A DNA stretch of 64,000 bases from Gloeobacter violaceus PCC 7421. GTDB lineage: Bacteria; Cyanobacteriota; Cyanobacteriia; Gloeobacterales; Gloeobacteraceae. The stretch lies in assembly GCF_000011385.1 (NCBI RefSeq), contig NC_005125.1, forward strand, positions 3,720,001 to 3,784,000, given 5' to 3'. This document shows positions 55,522 through 64,000 of this stretch, one piece after another. A program made the translations under genes and the position numbers. The notes below the pieces were generated by a model. It was not told where the DNA came from. It searched no databases and saw only the letters and a list, made by a program, of their open reading frames with translations. Positions within the stretch are counted from its first letter, which is position 1; every line of letters starts with the position of its first letter.

Positions 55522-55709
55522 AGTTGGCTGGTGGTACCCATCGGGATCTGCGTGGCCACTTTAGCAGGATCGCCCTCCCGTCGGTAAGCATCCCTCCTTG
55601 GGCAAGGGCTTTTGGTATCGACGCTGGATTTTTGTATGCTCAAATACATAAACAAATATTCGCACTTCAGGTGAGGGGAAGGTGCTGGCAAACTCAGGGC
55701 TCATGGGGC

Positions 55710-56123
55710 ATGCTGGTAATGGAAATTTGCTCAGGCAAAAACATGCTCCCCATCGACCTTGCGCGCTTGACGCGACTTGCTCGCCGCATCAAAGGTTGTT
55801 TTTCTCTGGTGCGCTTTGCCCGCTGCCCCGAGAAAAAGGCATGTCTACTTTTCAACGGACGCTACCCGGTGCACGTGGTCAGCACCGAGGCGCAGTACCA
55901 GCACTGTGAACTGCACGGCATCCCAGTTTTGCGCGCACCCTTGCCCGAGAGCGACGACGCGCTGTTGCGGGAACTGGCCACTGCCCTGGCGGTCGTGCGC
56001 GAAAGTGGGCACCAGCCGGTCGGTTTTTCTGAAGACGATCTGCCCGATCAAAGCGGTTACGATCTAGCCCAGGAGCTGGCTGGCCGCATCGAAGGCCACA
56101 ACTGTCAGGGAAGCAACTGTTAG
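55710..56123 (+). CDS. Protein of unknown function
   Basis: 137 residues from the ATG at 55710; ATGs at 55719 and 55743 are alternatives. RLARRIKGCFSLVRFARCPEKKACLLFNGRYPVHVVSTEAQY appears globular; several cysteines. A TGTAT..ATACA inverted pair lies upstream (55633-55648). No family recognised. Confidence 0.55.
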   Translation: MLVMEICSGKNMLPIDLARLTRLARRIKGCFSLVRFARCPEKKACLLFNGRYPVHVVSTEAQYQHCELHGIPVLRAPLPESDDALLRELATALAVVRESGHQPVGFSEDDLPDQSGYDLAQELAGRIEGHNCQGSNC

Positions 56124-56187
56124 CGTCGCTGTGTGAACCTGTCTGTTCACCCGGGCGTCAATGGGTGTACAAAGCGAGAGAGGTTCG

Positions 56188-56751
56188 ATGCGTGTGGGCG
56201 TTGCTGTGACCCAGGTGAGCGACGAGCAACTGGTCTGGCGGGCGAGTCGCTCCGACGGCCAGGCGTTTCGGGAGCTTTACCGGCGCTATGTCTCGAAGGT
56301 GCGCGGCCTGCTCTATCAGATGATGAGCGACATCGAAAGCCTGGATGATCTCACCCAGGAAGTTTTCGTCAAGGTCTTCAAGGCGCTGCCGGGTTTTCGG
56401 GGGGATGCCCAGTTTTCGACGTGGTTGTTCCGCATCGCCGTCAACTGCTGCCAGGACGCCCGCCGCCGCCGCGCCCGCCGGCCGATGGCCGTGCCCATAG
56501 ACAATCTGCCGCTCGCCGCGCGCGGCGAGGATCCGCTCGGGCGCCTCGACCGCGAGCAGCTTGTGTCGCAGGCGCTCGCCACGCTCAAGGAAGAGCACCG
56601 CGATGTGGTGATTTTGCACGATCTGCACGATCGCCCGCAGGATGAAATTGCCAAACTGTTGAACGTGCCCGTCGGCACGGTCAAATCGCGGTTGTTCTAC
56701 GCGCGCCGCCAGTTGCGCGAATGGTTCTACGCCCGGGGGATCGAGCTATGA
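56188..56751 (+). CDS. ECF-type RNA polymerase sigma factor
   Basis: 187 residues from the ATG at 56188, with GAGAGG just upstream; an in-frame ATG at 56161 is less likely. Region 2: AFRELYRRYVSKVRGLLYQMM, DLTQEVFVKVFKALPGFRG, FSTWLFRIAVNCCQDARRRR. Region 4: LKEEHRDVVILHDLHDRPQDEIAKLLNVPVGTVKSRLFYARRQLR. The stop overlaps the next gene (ATGA), so it is the head of a three-gene operon. Confidence 0.93.
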   Translation: MRVGVAVTQVSDEQLVWRASRSDGQAFRELYRRYVSKVRGLLYQMMSDIESLDDLTQEVFVKVFKALPGFRGDAQFSTWLFRIAVNCCQDARRRRARRPMAVPIDNLPLAARGEDPLGRLDREQLVSQALATLKEEHRDVVILHDLHDRPQDEIAKLLNVPVGTVKSRLFYARRQLREWFYARGIEL

Positions 56752-57068
56752 GTGACCCGTTACAAGAATTTTTGCGCCGCAACGCTCCCGAGCCCCCCGC
56801 CCCGGCCAGGGATCTCGAGGAGCGCATTCTCGAAGCCACCCTGGCACCCACCCCGGCTCTGCCCCGGACGAGCCGCCGTCCACCGGCACTGGTAGCGGCG
56901 GCGAGTCTGACGCTGTTGCTTTTGGGCGGCCTCGGCCTCTGGCAGCAGCAGCAGTCGGGCGATCCCAAGGGCGAGCCGCCCTTCGAGACCGCCGGCTTGA
57001 ATATTCGCGAACCCGATACATTCTTTGCCATCGACCCCCAGACCGATCTCTACGATGTGCGCTTCTAG
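56748..57068 (+). CDS. Putative anti-sigma factor (single membrane span)
   Basis: 106 residues. A proline-rich cytoplasmic N-terminus (LQEFLRRNAPEPPAPARDLEERILEATL), a clear membrane helix (LVAAASLTLLLLGGLGLW) and a short outer part. It overlaps the ECF sigma gene by 4 bases, the usual place for its anti-sigma. No zinc-type HxxxCxxC motif is present, so the binding mode differs from ZAS proteins. Assignment rests on context. Confidence 0.65.
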   Translation: MSDPLQEFLRRNAPEPPAPARDLEERILEATLAPTPALPRTSRRPPALVAAASLTLLLLGGLGLWQQQQSGDPKGEPPFETAGLNIREPDTFFAIDPQTDLYDVRF

Positions 57069-57492
57069 AGTCCTGCCGCCGCTGTCCATCTTGCTGCTGG
57101 GTTTGTTGTTGGGAGCGGCGGGCACCCTCGCCGAGCCGGTCGCCGAATCGCTCGATCTGCGCGGGTTGGGGCTGAGTTCCGAGCAACGCAGCCGCATCCA
57201 GGATCTGCGCCGCGAAGACCAGCAGCAGGCGGCGCCTTTGCGCGACAACCTCAACAGCGAACAGCAGCAATTGCGCACGCTCTACACCAGCGACGCCCCC
57301 GACGATCAGTTGCGCTCCCAGTACGACCGCATGCAGGTCTACCGCCAAAGGCTCGATCGCCAGCGCTTCGAGAACCTACTGCGCATCCGCTCCGTCCTCA
57401 CCCCAGGCCAGCGCACCCAGTTGCGCGCCCGCTTCGTGGAGCGCGGCGGTCGCGGCGGCGGCCGCGGCGGCGGTCCCCTGGGCCAACCCTGA
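57055..57492 (+). CDS. Spy/CpxP/ZraP-like periplasmic protein
   Basis: 145 residues from the ATG at 57055, overlapping the anti-sigma end. Signal peptide (LPPLSILLLGLLLGAAGTLA), then a helical body: LGLSSEQRSRIQDLRREDQQQAAPLRDNL and VYRQRLDRQRFENLLRIRSVLTPGQRTQLRARF. This is the LTxxQR pattern of Spy/CpxP/ZraP-type chaperone-sensors. A glycine/arginine-rich tail ends it. With the ECF sigma and anti-sigma it resembles a metal or envelope-stress sensing unit. Confidence 0.8.
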   Translation: MCASRVLPPLSILLLGLLLGAAGTLAEPVAESLDLRGLGLSSEQRSRIQDLRREDQQQAAPLRDNLNSEQQQLRTLYTSDAPDDQLRSQYDRMQVYRQRLDRQRFENLLRIRSVLTPGQRTQLRARFVERGGRGGGRGGGPLGQP

Positions 57493-57518
57493 AGGCCGGG
57501 CGGGTTAAGATCCGTCCC

Positions 57519-58577
57519 ATGAACGCGCCCATTGATGAACGCGACTTTTTGACCGATAGCTACGACTACGCGCTGCCGGAGCGTTGCATCGCCCAGCAAC
57601 CCGCCGAGCCGCGCGACCATTCGCGGCTATTGGTGGTGGACGGGGAGGCCCACACCCACCGCTACTTTTACGACCTGCCGGGGTTGCTGCGGCCCGGAGA
57701 TCTGCTGGTACTCAACGACACCCGCGTGATCCCCGCCCGCTTGTTCGGCAGCAAGGCGAGCGGCGGTCGGGTGGAGGTGCTGCTGCTGGAGCCGCGCGCC
57801 CCCCGCGAATGGCTGTGCCTGGTCAAACCGGCCCGGCGGCTCGCCGTCGGCGCCCGGATCGACTTTGACGGGGTGCTTGCCGCCCGGGTCACGGAGCTGG
57901 ACGCCGAGACCGGCGGGCGCTGGTTGCGCTTCGAGGGCGAGGAAGACTTCGAGGCGGCCCTCGAGCGCGTCGGTCACACGCCCCTGCCGCCTTACCTCAA
58001 AACGGGCCGCACCCGCGACGAGCGCTATCAGACCCTCTGGGCGAGCCGGCCGGGGGCGGTGGCCGCCCCGACCGCGGGCTTGCACTTCAGCGGGGAGTTG
58101 CTCGCCCGTCTGGCCGAGCGGGGCATCGAGCGCGCGACCGTCACCCTGCACGTGGGCCTGGGCACCTTCCGCCCCGTACAGTCCGTTTCCGTCCATACCC
58201 ATCGGATGCACCGCGAGTGGTACGAGATTCCCGAGGCGACCGCCATCGCCATCGAGCGCACCCGGTCGCGGGGCGGCCGGGTGCTGGCCGTGGGCACCAC
58301 CAGTGCCCGTGCCCTCGAAAGTGCGGCGCAACCGAACGGTTTGCCGGCCACCGGCCCGGGCCGCTCGGAGTTGTTTGTCTACCCGGGCTACCGCTGGCGG
58401 GTGGTGGAGGGGCTGATCACCAACTTCCACCTGCCCAGGTCCAGTTTGCTGATGCTGGTCAGCAGCCTGGTGGGCCGGGAGCGGCTGCTGGCCCTTTACC
58501 GGGAGGCCGTCGACAAAGGTTATCGCTTCTATTCGTTCGGGGATGCGATGTTGATTTTGCCGGGCGCCGGGGCTTGA
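57519..58577 (+). CDS. queA: S-adenosylmethionine:tRNA ribosyltransferase-isomerase
   Basis: 352 residues. Adds the epoxycyclopentane part of queuosine to tRNA. SYDYALPERCIAQQPAEPRDHSRLLVV, VLNDTRVIPARLFGSK, AAPTAGLHFSGELLARL, VTLHVGLGTFRPV and FHLPRSSLLMLVSSLVGRERLLALYREAV are family signatures. 26 bases after the Spy-like gene. Confidence 0.95.
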   Translation: MNAPIDERDFLTDSYDYALPERCIAQQPAEPRDHSRLLVVDGEAHTHRYFYDLPGLLRPGDLLVLNDTRVIPARLFGSKASGGRVEVLLLEPRAPREWLCLVKPARRLAVGARIDFDGVLAARVTELDAETGGRWLRFEGEEDFEAALERVGHTPLPPYLKTGRTRDERYQTLWASRPGAVAAPTAGLHFSGELLARLAERGIERATVTLHVGLGTFRPVQSVSVHTHRMHREWYEIPEATAIAIERTRSRGGRVLAVGTTSARALESAAQPNGLPATGPGRSELFVYPGYRWRVVEGLITNFHLPRSSLLMLVSSLVGRERLLALYREAVDKGYRFYSFGDAMLILPGAGA

Positions 58578-58774
58578 GAGATTGACTTTCACCGACGGGC
58601 AAGAGCGCCCTGGTGAGCGGCAGCAGCGGCATCTGATATTTACTCGGCCGGAGAAGTTGTGACTTGCTCGACAGGTAAAGCGTGCATAACATTCTTGATC
58701 TCGATCTAGAAAAAGCAGGTAACTCGAAGCCTATCGGAATTTCATTGATCAGCCCCTCGATAAGTGGAGAAGAT

Positions 58775-60643
58775 ATGGACATATTAGAAGTTGGAGCCCA
58801 TCCTTTCGTAGGCGATGCCGGAGCATTGAAGGTGCGATTCGGCGTCTATTTGCCCAGCATTACCTTTGCGAAAGGATACGAAGTACTCGTCAGAATCATT
58901 CATAAAAGTGACCAATTCACCCCTGAGATTCCGCCGCAGGATTATTTTCTGACGTGCCGGGACGACCACCCCTACGATCTGTGGGAAGCTACCGTCGAGC
59001 TGACTTCTCAGCCGCATCCGGCGAACCACTTCGGTAAACCGGGAGTCTATCTCTACCGCTACCAGTTGCGGCGCCACGGAGAAATTGTGACGCTCTGGTT
59101 TACAGACCCGTTTGCCCGGGAGACGGGAGTGGGCGAGCTGGCGGCTTTTCACACTCCCGATACCGACCCACCCTTCGTCTGGAGCGACGCCGATTTCAGG
59201 GTGCCGCCTCTGGATGATCTGGTGGTTTACGAGCTGCAGGTGGACGAATTCAACAACGACTTTGCAGGGCTGATCGAGCAACTCGATTATCTCGAAGGAT
59301 TGGGAGTCAACTGCCTCGAACTGATGCCCATCACCAGCGTCCGCCAGGAGTTCGACTGGGGCTATGGTCCTCTGCATTTTTGGGCGCCGGAGGAGCGCTA
59401 CGGCGGCAAGCGGGGTTTCAAGCAACTGGTGAACGCCTGCCACGAGCGAGGCATCGCAGTGATTCTCGACTCGGTTTATGAACACGTCGAAGACAACTTT
59501 CCCTACGCGCGGGTCTACCGGGACAGCGGCGAACCCAACCCGATAATCGGTCCATTTGGGGAAGGCTTTTTTGGAACACAGATCGATTTTGCCCAGCCTT
59601 TCGCCCGCGAATACTTTCTGGAGTGCAACCGCTACTGGCTGCGGGAGCACCACGTCGACGGCTTTCGCTACGACTATGTGCCGGGGATGTACGACGGCCC
59701 GCTGGGCCAGGGTTACGCGAAACTGGTCTACGACACCTACGAGGACTCGCTCGCCGAGGCCCAACTGGCGGCCCGCTTCCAAGATCCCGCCGGGTTCAGC
59801 CGGATCATCCAGTGCGCCGAGCACCTGCCGGATCCGCGCGGCATCCTGCGGCAGACCTTCTCCAACTGCGCCTGGCAGAACGAGCTGCTGAACAAGGTCG
59901 AGAACATGGCCGGGCAGCGCTACGTGGACGACCGCTTCGCTCACTTGCTCGATACGCGCCTGATCGGGTACCCGGACACCCGCGACGCCGAGGGGCTCGC
60001 CATGCCCGTCGCCCCCTTCCAGTACTTCGAGACCCACGACCACAGCCGGCTTATCACCCGCTATGGTCTACTGCCGCCCCTCGGCGGTACAGGCGACATC
60101 CAGTACGGGGATCGCCGCAACTTCTTCAAGCTCCAGCCGTTTGCGATCGCCTTGTACACCTGCCAGGGGATCCCAATGTTGTGGCAGGGTCAGGAGTTTG
60201 CCGAAAATTACACGCTGCCGGGGGGCGGCAACCTGCGCATTTCCTTCCGGCGAGACATCCACTGGGAGTTCTTCTACGACGAACAGGGCCGCGCCCTGGT
60301 GCGCCTCTACCGCATCCTGGCAAAGCTCCGACGCCAGTGCCCGGCGCTACGCAGCCGCGAATCGTTCTATTTCAACGAACAGTCGCGCCCCGGCGACGGG
60401 GTAATCGCCTATCTGCGCCGGACACCGGAGGATGCCGACGCACAGGTGGCCGTCGTCTGCCTCAACTTCAGCGACAGCCCTCACCAGATCTGGTTACCCT
60501 TCCCTAGCACCGGCACCTACCGCGAGCAGATCGATGCGGCAAGCGCCAACCCGACCTACGACATCGACGTTGCCGTTGCCGGGGAATTTCACAAAGTGGA
60601 AATTCCTGCCAACTACGGCCGCATTTACCTCCACGGCGGGTGA
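58775..60643 (+). CDS. GH13 (alpha-amylase family) glycoside hydrolase
   Basis: 622 residues from the ATG at 58775 with GGAGAAG just upstream; a GTG at 58682 is possible. An N-terminal beta-sandwich (~1-135) leads to the catalytic barrel: nucleophile D300 (DGFRYDYVPGMYD), acid/base E349 (CAEHLPDP), and stabilising D422 in ETHDHSR. A C-terminal beta domain follows. No signal peptide. Likely acts on cytosolic alpha-glucans, similar in layout to trehalose/maltooligosyl-type GH13 enzymes; exact specificity unknown. Confidence 0.85.
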   Translation: MDILEVGAHPFVGDAGALKVRFGVYLPSITFAKGYEVLVRIIHKSDQFTPEIPPQDYFLTCRDDHPYDLWEATVELTSQPHPANHFGKPGVYLYRYQLRRHGEIVTLWFTDPFARETGVGELAAFHTPDTDPPFVWSDADFRVPPLDDLVVYELQVDEFNNDFAGLIEQLDYLEGLGVNCLELMPITSVRQEFDWGYGPLHFWAPEERYGGKRGFKQLVNACHERGIAVILDSVYEHVEDNFPYARVYRDSGEPNPIIGPFGEGFFGTQIDFAQPFAREYFLECNRYWLREHHVDGFRYDYVPGMYDGPLGQGYAKLVYDTYEDSLAEAQLAARFQDPAGFSRIIQCAEHLPDPRGILRQTFSNCAWQNELLNKVENMAGQRYVDDRFAHLLDTRLIGYPDTRDAEGLAMPVAPFQYFETHDHSRLITRYGLLPPLGGTGDIQYGDRRNFFKLQPFAIALYTCQGIPMLWQGQEFAENYTLPGGGNLRISFRRDIHWEFFYDEQGRALVRLYRILAKLRRQCPALRSRESFYFNEQSRPGDGVIAYLRRTPEDADAQVAVVCLNFSDSPHQIWLPFPSTGTYREQIDAASANPTYDIDVAVAGEFHKVEIPANYGRIYLHGG

Positions 60644-60658
60644 GGCGCTACTCTGTTC

Positions 60659-63634
60659 ATGCGGGTTGGGGGCGGCCCGGGTTTAGACATGCGGAACTCG
60701 TTGTCAATGCAAAAGCGAAAACAAGGGTGTGAGCAATCTGCGCAAGACGGCACCGGGCTGTGGAAATTTCGGGTGTGGGCAGCGGCGGTAGTCCTGCTCG
60801 GCCTGGGGCTGGGAATCGGTACGATCCCTTTCGTTCTACCGACCCGGATCCATGCGGCCGAGCAGCCGGAGGCGCTTGCGGAGGCAGAGCGGCTCGCGCA
60901 AAAAGCCAAAACCCTGCAGGAGGCGGGGCGATACACAGAAGCGCTTGAACCGGCAAAGGCAGCCCTTGCGCTGCGCGAGCAGACCCTCGGCCCGGAGCAC
61001 CCGGACGTTGCCGCAAGTCTGGACAGCCTGGGGAGCCTCAACAGGCAGCTGGGAAATTACCGACAGGCCGAACCGCTCTTCAGACAGGCTCTGGCGATGC
61101 GTGAAAAGTTGTTGGGGTCGGAACACCTCGACGTGGCCAATTCGGTCAATAACCTGGCAGTGATGTACATATCGCTGGGCAAATACACCCTTGCGGAGCC
61201 CCTTTTTCAGCGCTCCCTGGCCATTCGGGAGCAGCAGCTTGGTGCCGATCACGCCGTTGTAGGCGAGAGTCTGAACAACCTAGGGGTGCTCTACTGGAGG
61301 CAAGGTAAGTTTGTGCAGGCGGAGCCGAACTACCTGCGAGCTCTAACCATTGCCGAGAAGTCTCTGGGTCCCCGACACATCCAGACTGCGCAGCGCCTCG
61401 ACAATCTGGCGCTGCTGTACCGCAACCGGGGCGGTTTGCGTCAGGCGGAACCGCTGCACCAGCGTGCCCTGGCGATCTTCGAGCAATCGCTTGGTCCTGA
61501 GCATCCCACCGTCGCCACCAACCTCAACAACCAGGCAAGTTTGTACACCGTCAGCGGCGATTATCCGCGCGCGGAGCAGCTGCATCGCCGTGCCCTGGCC
61601 ATTCGTCTGAAGTCTTTTGGCGCGGAGCACCCGCTCGTCGCCTCCAGTCTCAACAATCTTGCTGAGCTGTACAAAAAACAAGGAGAACTCTCCAGGGCCG
61701 AACCGCTGTACCGGGATGCGCTGACGATCCGCGAGAAGATTTTCGGACCCGAACACCCCGATGTCGCCACCACTCTCACCTGGAACGCCGAACTGTTCAT
61801 GTACCAGGGTCGTTATGCCCCGGCGGAATCATTACTTCGCCGGGCTCTAGCCATTGAGGAGAAGATTCTCGGCTCAGAACACTACAATGTGGCCGACACG
61901 CTGTTCGTTCTCGCTCAACTGCACATGGCCCAGAACCGCCACGCAGAGGCACTTGCGATCCTGGCCCGCAGTATCCGTATTCAGGAGCGCAACTTTGCCC
62001 CGTTGATAAGCACCGGCTCAGAGCTCGAAAAGCAGGAATTTCTGGCTGGCATGAACGAGCTGAGTGATGGCGCGCTGTCGTTGCACCTGCAGGCGATGCC
62101 GGGGGATGCCGATGCTGCCCGCCTCGCCTTCGCGGTGATCCTGCAGCGCAAAGGGCGCATCCTCGATATCCTCAGCGAGGATCTTAGCGCCCTGCGCCGC
62201 CGCTTGAACCCGCAGGAGCAAGAGTTGCTCGATCGGTTGACGGAGGTGCGCTCGCAGCTTGCGGCCCTGGTTTTCAAAGGCGCCGACACCGACGCAGGCG
62301 AACCGTACAAAGAAGAAATCGCCCGCTTGCACAGGGAGGCGGAGCAGCTGGAGAAATCTCTCGCGCAGCGTAGTGCGGCTTACCGATTGCGCAGCGGCGC
62401 TGTGCATGTCGAGGCGGTGCAACGGCAAATTCCTGCCGAGGCCGCGCTCGTCGAAATCGTGCGCTATCGGCCGCTCAATTTCAAAGCCACGAGCCCCGCC
62501 GACGAGTGGGGGCAGCCTCGCTACGCCGCCTACGTGCTGCTTGCCCAGGGCGATCCGCAATGGGTCGATCTCGGTCCGGCCGACCCCCTCGACAAATTGG
62601 CAATGCTGTTCGGGGAATTGGTCGGCCGACAAAGCGCCGATTTGCCGTTGGTGCGCAAACTGGCGCGCACCATCGATGAACGGACGATGCGCCCCGTCCG
62701 CACCAGGCTCGGCGGCGTCAAACACCTGCTGCTCTCGCCGGACGGGCAACTGCATACTCTGCCTTTCGGCGTGCTGGTCGATGAACAGGGCCACTATCTC
62801 ATCGAAAAGTACACCCTGAGCTATCTCAATGCAGGGCGGGACTTGACCCGCCTGCAGGAGCGGGCTTCAGATCCCCGCGAAGCGCCTCTGGTGGTGGCCG
62901 GTCCCGATTACGGTCGCTCCCCTGCAGCTTTGCAGGCACCCTCGACCGCCCCCTCCACCCGTTCGGGGAGCCTGGGGCAGCTGCAGGTGGGACCTTTGCC
63001 GGGAAGCTTGCAGGAGGCGAAGGTGCTGGCGGCCCTGTTGCCGGGGGCGCGCACGCTCACCGGTCCCAAGGCGACCGAGAACACCCTCAAGCAGGTGCGC
63101 GGACCGGGTTTGCTGCACCTGGCCACCCACGGCTTTTTCTTGAGCGATACCGGGTTATTAGGCCGCAAGGGGACCAGCGAGGTACTCCAGGAAAATCCGC
63201 TCTTGCGCTCCGGTCTGGCGTTGGCCGGGTTCAATGCCCGCTCCAGCGGCAGTGAGGACGGGGTGCTCACGGCACTGGAGGCGGCGAGCCTCGACCTGCA
63301 GGGCACGCAACTGGTGGTGCTCTCGGCCTGCGACACCGGACTCGGGCAGATTTACAGCGGCGAGGGCGTCTACGGCCTCAGGCGCGCCTTCGCCGTCGCC
63401 GGTGCCCGCAGCCAGGTGCTCAGTTTGTGGCGCGTGGACGACCGGGGCACCCAGGAAATGATGGCGGGATTCTACCGCAACCTGCTTTCCGGCCAGGGCC
63501 GCAGTGAGGCGCTAAGGCAGGAGCAGTTGAAGATGCTGGGCAGTAAACGCTATCAACACCCGTACTATTGGGGTGCGTTCATCGCCTCCGGGGACTGGCG
63601 GCCTTTGAACAAAACGCTGCTTACCGGGCGTTAA
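60659..63634 (+). CDS. TPR-CHAT domain protein
   Basis: 991 residues from the ATG at 60659; ATGs at 60689 and 60707 are alternatives and give a more usual export signal (KFRVWAAAVVLLGLGLGIG). About nine kinesin-light-chain-type TPR units (LGPEHPDVA..L..LA.LY...G.Y..AEPL..RALAI.EK) fill residues ~70-450. After a helical linker, the C-terminal CHAT caspase-like domain has His824 (HLATHGFFLS) and Cys891 (LSACDTGLG). CHAT proteases cut partner proteins when the sensing domain is triggered. The nearest relatives are abundant cyanobacterial TPR-CHAT proteins; no partner gene is adjacent. Confidence 0.88.
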   Translation: MRVGGGPGLDMRNSLSMQKRKQGCEQSAQDGTGLWKFRVWAAAVVLLGLGLGIGTIPFVLPTRIHAAEQPEALAEAERLAQKAKTLQEAGRYTEALEPAKAALALREQTLGPEHPDVAASLDSLGSLNRQLGNYRQAEPLFRQALAMREKLLGSEHLDVANSVNNLAVMYISLGKYTLAEPLFQRSLAIREQQLGADHAVVGESLNNLGVLYWRQGKFVQAEPNYLRALTIAEKSLGPRHIQTAQRLDNLALLYRNRGGLRQAEPLHQRALAIFEQSLGPEHPTVATNLNNQASLYTVSGDYPRAEQLHRRALAIRLKSFGAEHPLVASSLNNLAELYKKQGELSRAEPLYRDALTIREKIFGPEHPDVATTLTWNAELFMYQGRYAPAESLLRRALAIEEKILGSEHYNVADTLFVLAQLHMAQNRHAEALAILARSIRIQERNFAPLISTGSELEKQEFLAGMNELSDGALSLHLQAMPGDADAARLAFAVILQRKGRILDILSEDLSALRRRLNPQEQELLDRLTEVRSQLAALVFKGADTDAGEPYKEEIARLHREAEQLEKSLAQRSAAYRLRSGAVHVEAVQRQIPAEAALVEIVRYRPLNFKATSPADEWGQPRYAAYVLLAQGDPQWVDLGPADPLDKLAMLFGELVGRQSADLPLVRKLARTIDERTMRPVRTRLGGVKHLLLSPDGQLHTLPFGVLVDEQGHYLIEKYTLSYLNAGRDLTRLQERASDPREAPLVVAGPDYGRSPAALQAPSTAPSTRSGSLGQLQVGPLPGSLQEAKVLAALLPGARTLTGPKATENTLKQVRGPGLLHLATHGFFLSDTGLLGRKGTSEVLQENPLLRSGLALAGFNARSSGSEDGVLTALEAASLDLQGTQLVVLSACDTGLGQIYSGEGVYGLRRAFAVAGARSQVLSLWRVDDRGTQEMMAGFYRNLLSGQGRSEALRQEQLKMLGSKRYQHPYYWGAFIASGDWRPLNKTLLTGR

Positions 63635-63845
63635 GGGCCAGGAACTTCCATCCGTCCGCTCCTGGCGAATATCGGGCCGGACGAAATGGATGATCCCTCA
63701 AAGGACGCCTTGAAGGGCGCGGGGAGGACAGTTCCCAGCGGATTGGCGGGCCTGTGGAGTGAGGGTAACAGTACCCACCCACCGCAGATGAGCTTCCCAC
63801 CTCTCAAGACTGAACAACAGTTTACTGCGTAGTACCTGTATTACG

Positions 63846-64000
63846 TCATTTCTCCGGGTCCGAGACCTCCCTTTGCAACTGCTCGATGGAATCGAGCACG
63901 TCGACGAATCGACGGCCGAAGTCGGTAAGGGTGTACTCCACGTGCGGCGGAATTTCTGGGTAGGAGCGCTTCTCAAGCAGGCCGTAACGCACAAACTCAC
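63846..64000 (-). CDS. HxlR-type MarR-like transcriptional regulator, C-terminal part (runs off the right edge)
   Basis: Reading leftward from the edge, the frame gives EFVRYGLLEKRSYPEIPPHVEY, then TLTDFGRRFVDVLDSIEQLQ and ends at TGA (63846-63848). The wing sequence YPEIPPHVEYTLTDFGR is the HxlR signature. The DNA-recognition half is outside the window. Its target is unknown. Confidence 0.85.
   Translation of the reverse strand, partial: EFVRYGLLEKRSYPEIPPHVEYTLTDFGRRFVDVLDSIEQLQREVSDPEK

Noticed and set aside
63698-64000. Minus-strand ORF starting MSLCVTACLRSAP
   Set aside because: Out of frame with the HxlR-type sequence, which is the real coding frame at this edge.

Overview
The window comes from a GC-rich cyanobacterium. 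NdhO, DUF6464 and DUF1816-like proteins and many small cyanobacterial-type proteins point to that phylum. The high GC, the gene mix and an unusual Zn-type rpsD inside the S13-S11-alpha-L17 operon make a Gloeobacter-like (early-branching) lineage the best guess; this is an inference. Most of the window is ordinary chromosomal housekeeping DNA, densely packed, with short intergenic gaps and many overlapping starts and stops.

Layout. 1-3.7 kb: 5' end of a sulfotransferase (left edge), two amidohydrolases, a YegS-like lipid kinase. 3.7-9.1 kb: an accessory patch with a secreted protein, a MntA-HepT toxin-antitoxin pair whose hepT is split by a complete ISKra4-family insertion sequence (1220 bp, 8-bp target duplication), nadK-lipA, and a ParD/ParE-type module with paired operator-like palindromes. 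9.1-20.2 kb: gcvT-gcvH, small secreted proteins, a candidate small RNA, a RibD_C reductase, a DUF45 hydrolase, a radical-SAM/DUF2344 fusion, a UbiA-like prenyltransferase, deoC, YggT, M61 peptidase. 20.2-29.6 kb: TPR protein, carA, ndhO, HU (with a leader terminator), hydrolase, ispF, rpe, DUF6464, USP, leuB, cupin, M48 peptidase, tRNA-Leu(CAA).

29.7-34.3 kb: Phd/PIN toxin-antitoxin, ferric-reductase-like protein, a tandem pair of paralogous Zn-ribbon proteins, a pentapeptide-repeat membrane protein, tRNA with CAT anticodon, gloA. 34.5-39.2 kb: a giant CheB-CheR-PAS-histidine kinase overlapping a REC-CRP regulator. 39.5-41.9 kb: small proteins and a decayed acetolactate decarboxylase 3' end. 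41.9-46.1 kb (minus): rpmJ-rpsM-rpsK-rpsD-rpoA-rplQ-truA-zf-TFIIB. 46.1-50.4 kb: TPR-methyltransferase and clpB, separated by a heptamer tandem repeat that folds into the clpB 3' hairpin.

50.5-52.5 kb: a frameshifted DUF29 gene, a two-domain 6-pyruvoyl-tetrahydropterin-synthase-like gene, then a graveyard with a partial copy of that gene and other remnants. 52.5-64 kb: FtsW/RodA, GT39-like transferase, an ECF sigma/anti-sigma/Spy-CpxP-like operon, queA, a GH13 enzyme, a 991-residue TPR-CHAT protein and the 3' end of an HxlR regulator (right edge).

No complete new defence system is evident. The most informative observations are the precisely reconstructable IS insertion into hepT with covarying subterminal hairpins, the operon-embedded Zn-type S4, the paralogous Zn-ribbon pair, and several newly recognisable pseudogenes (budA, DUF29, PTPS fragment).
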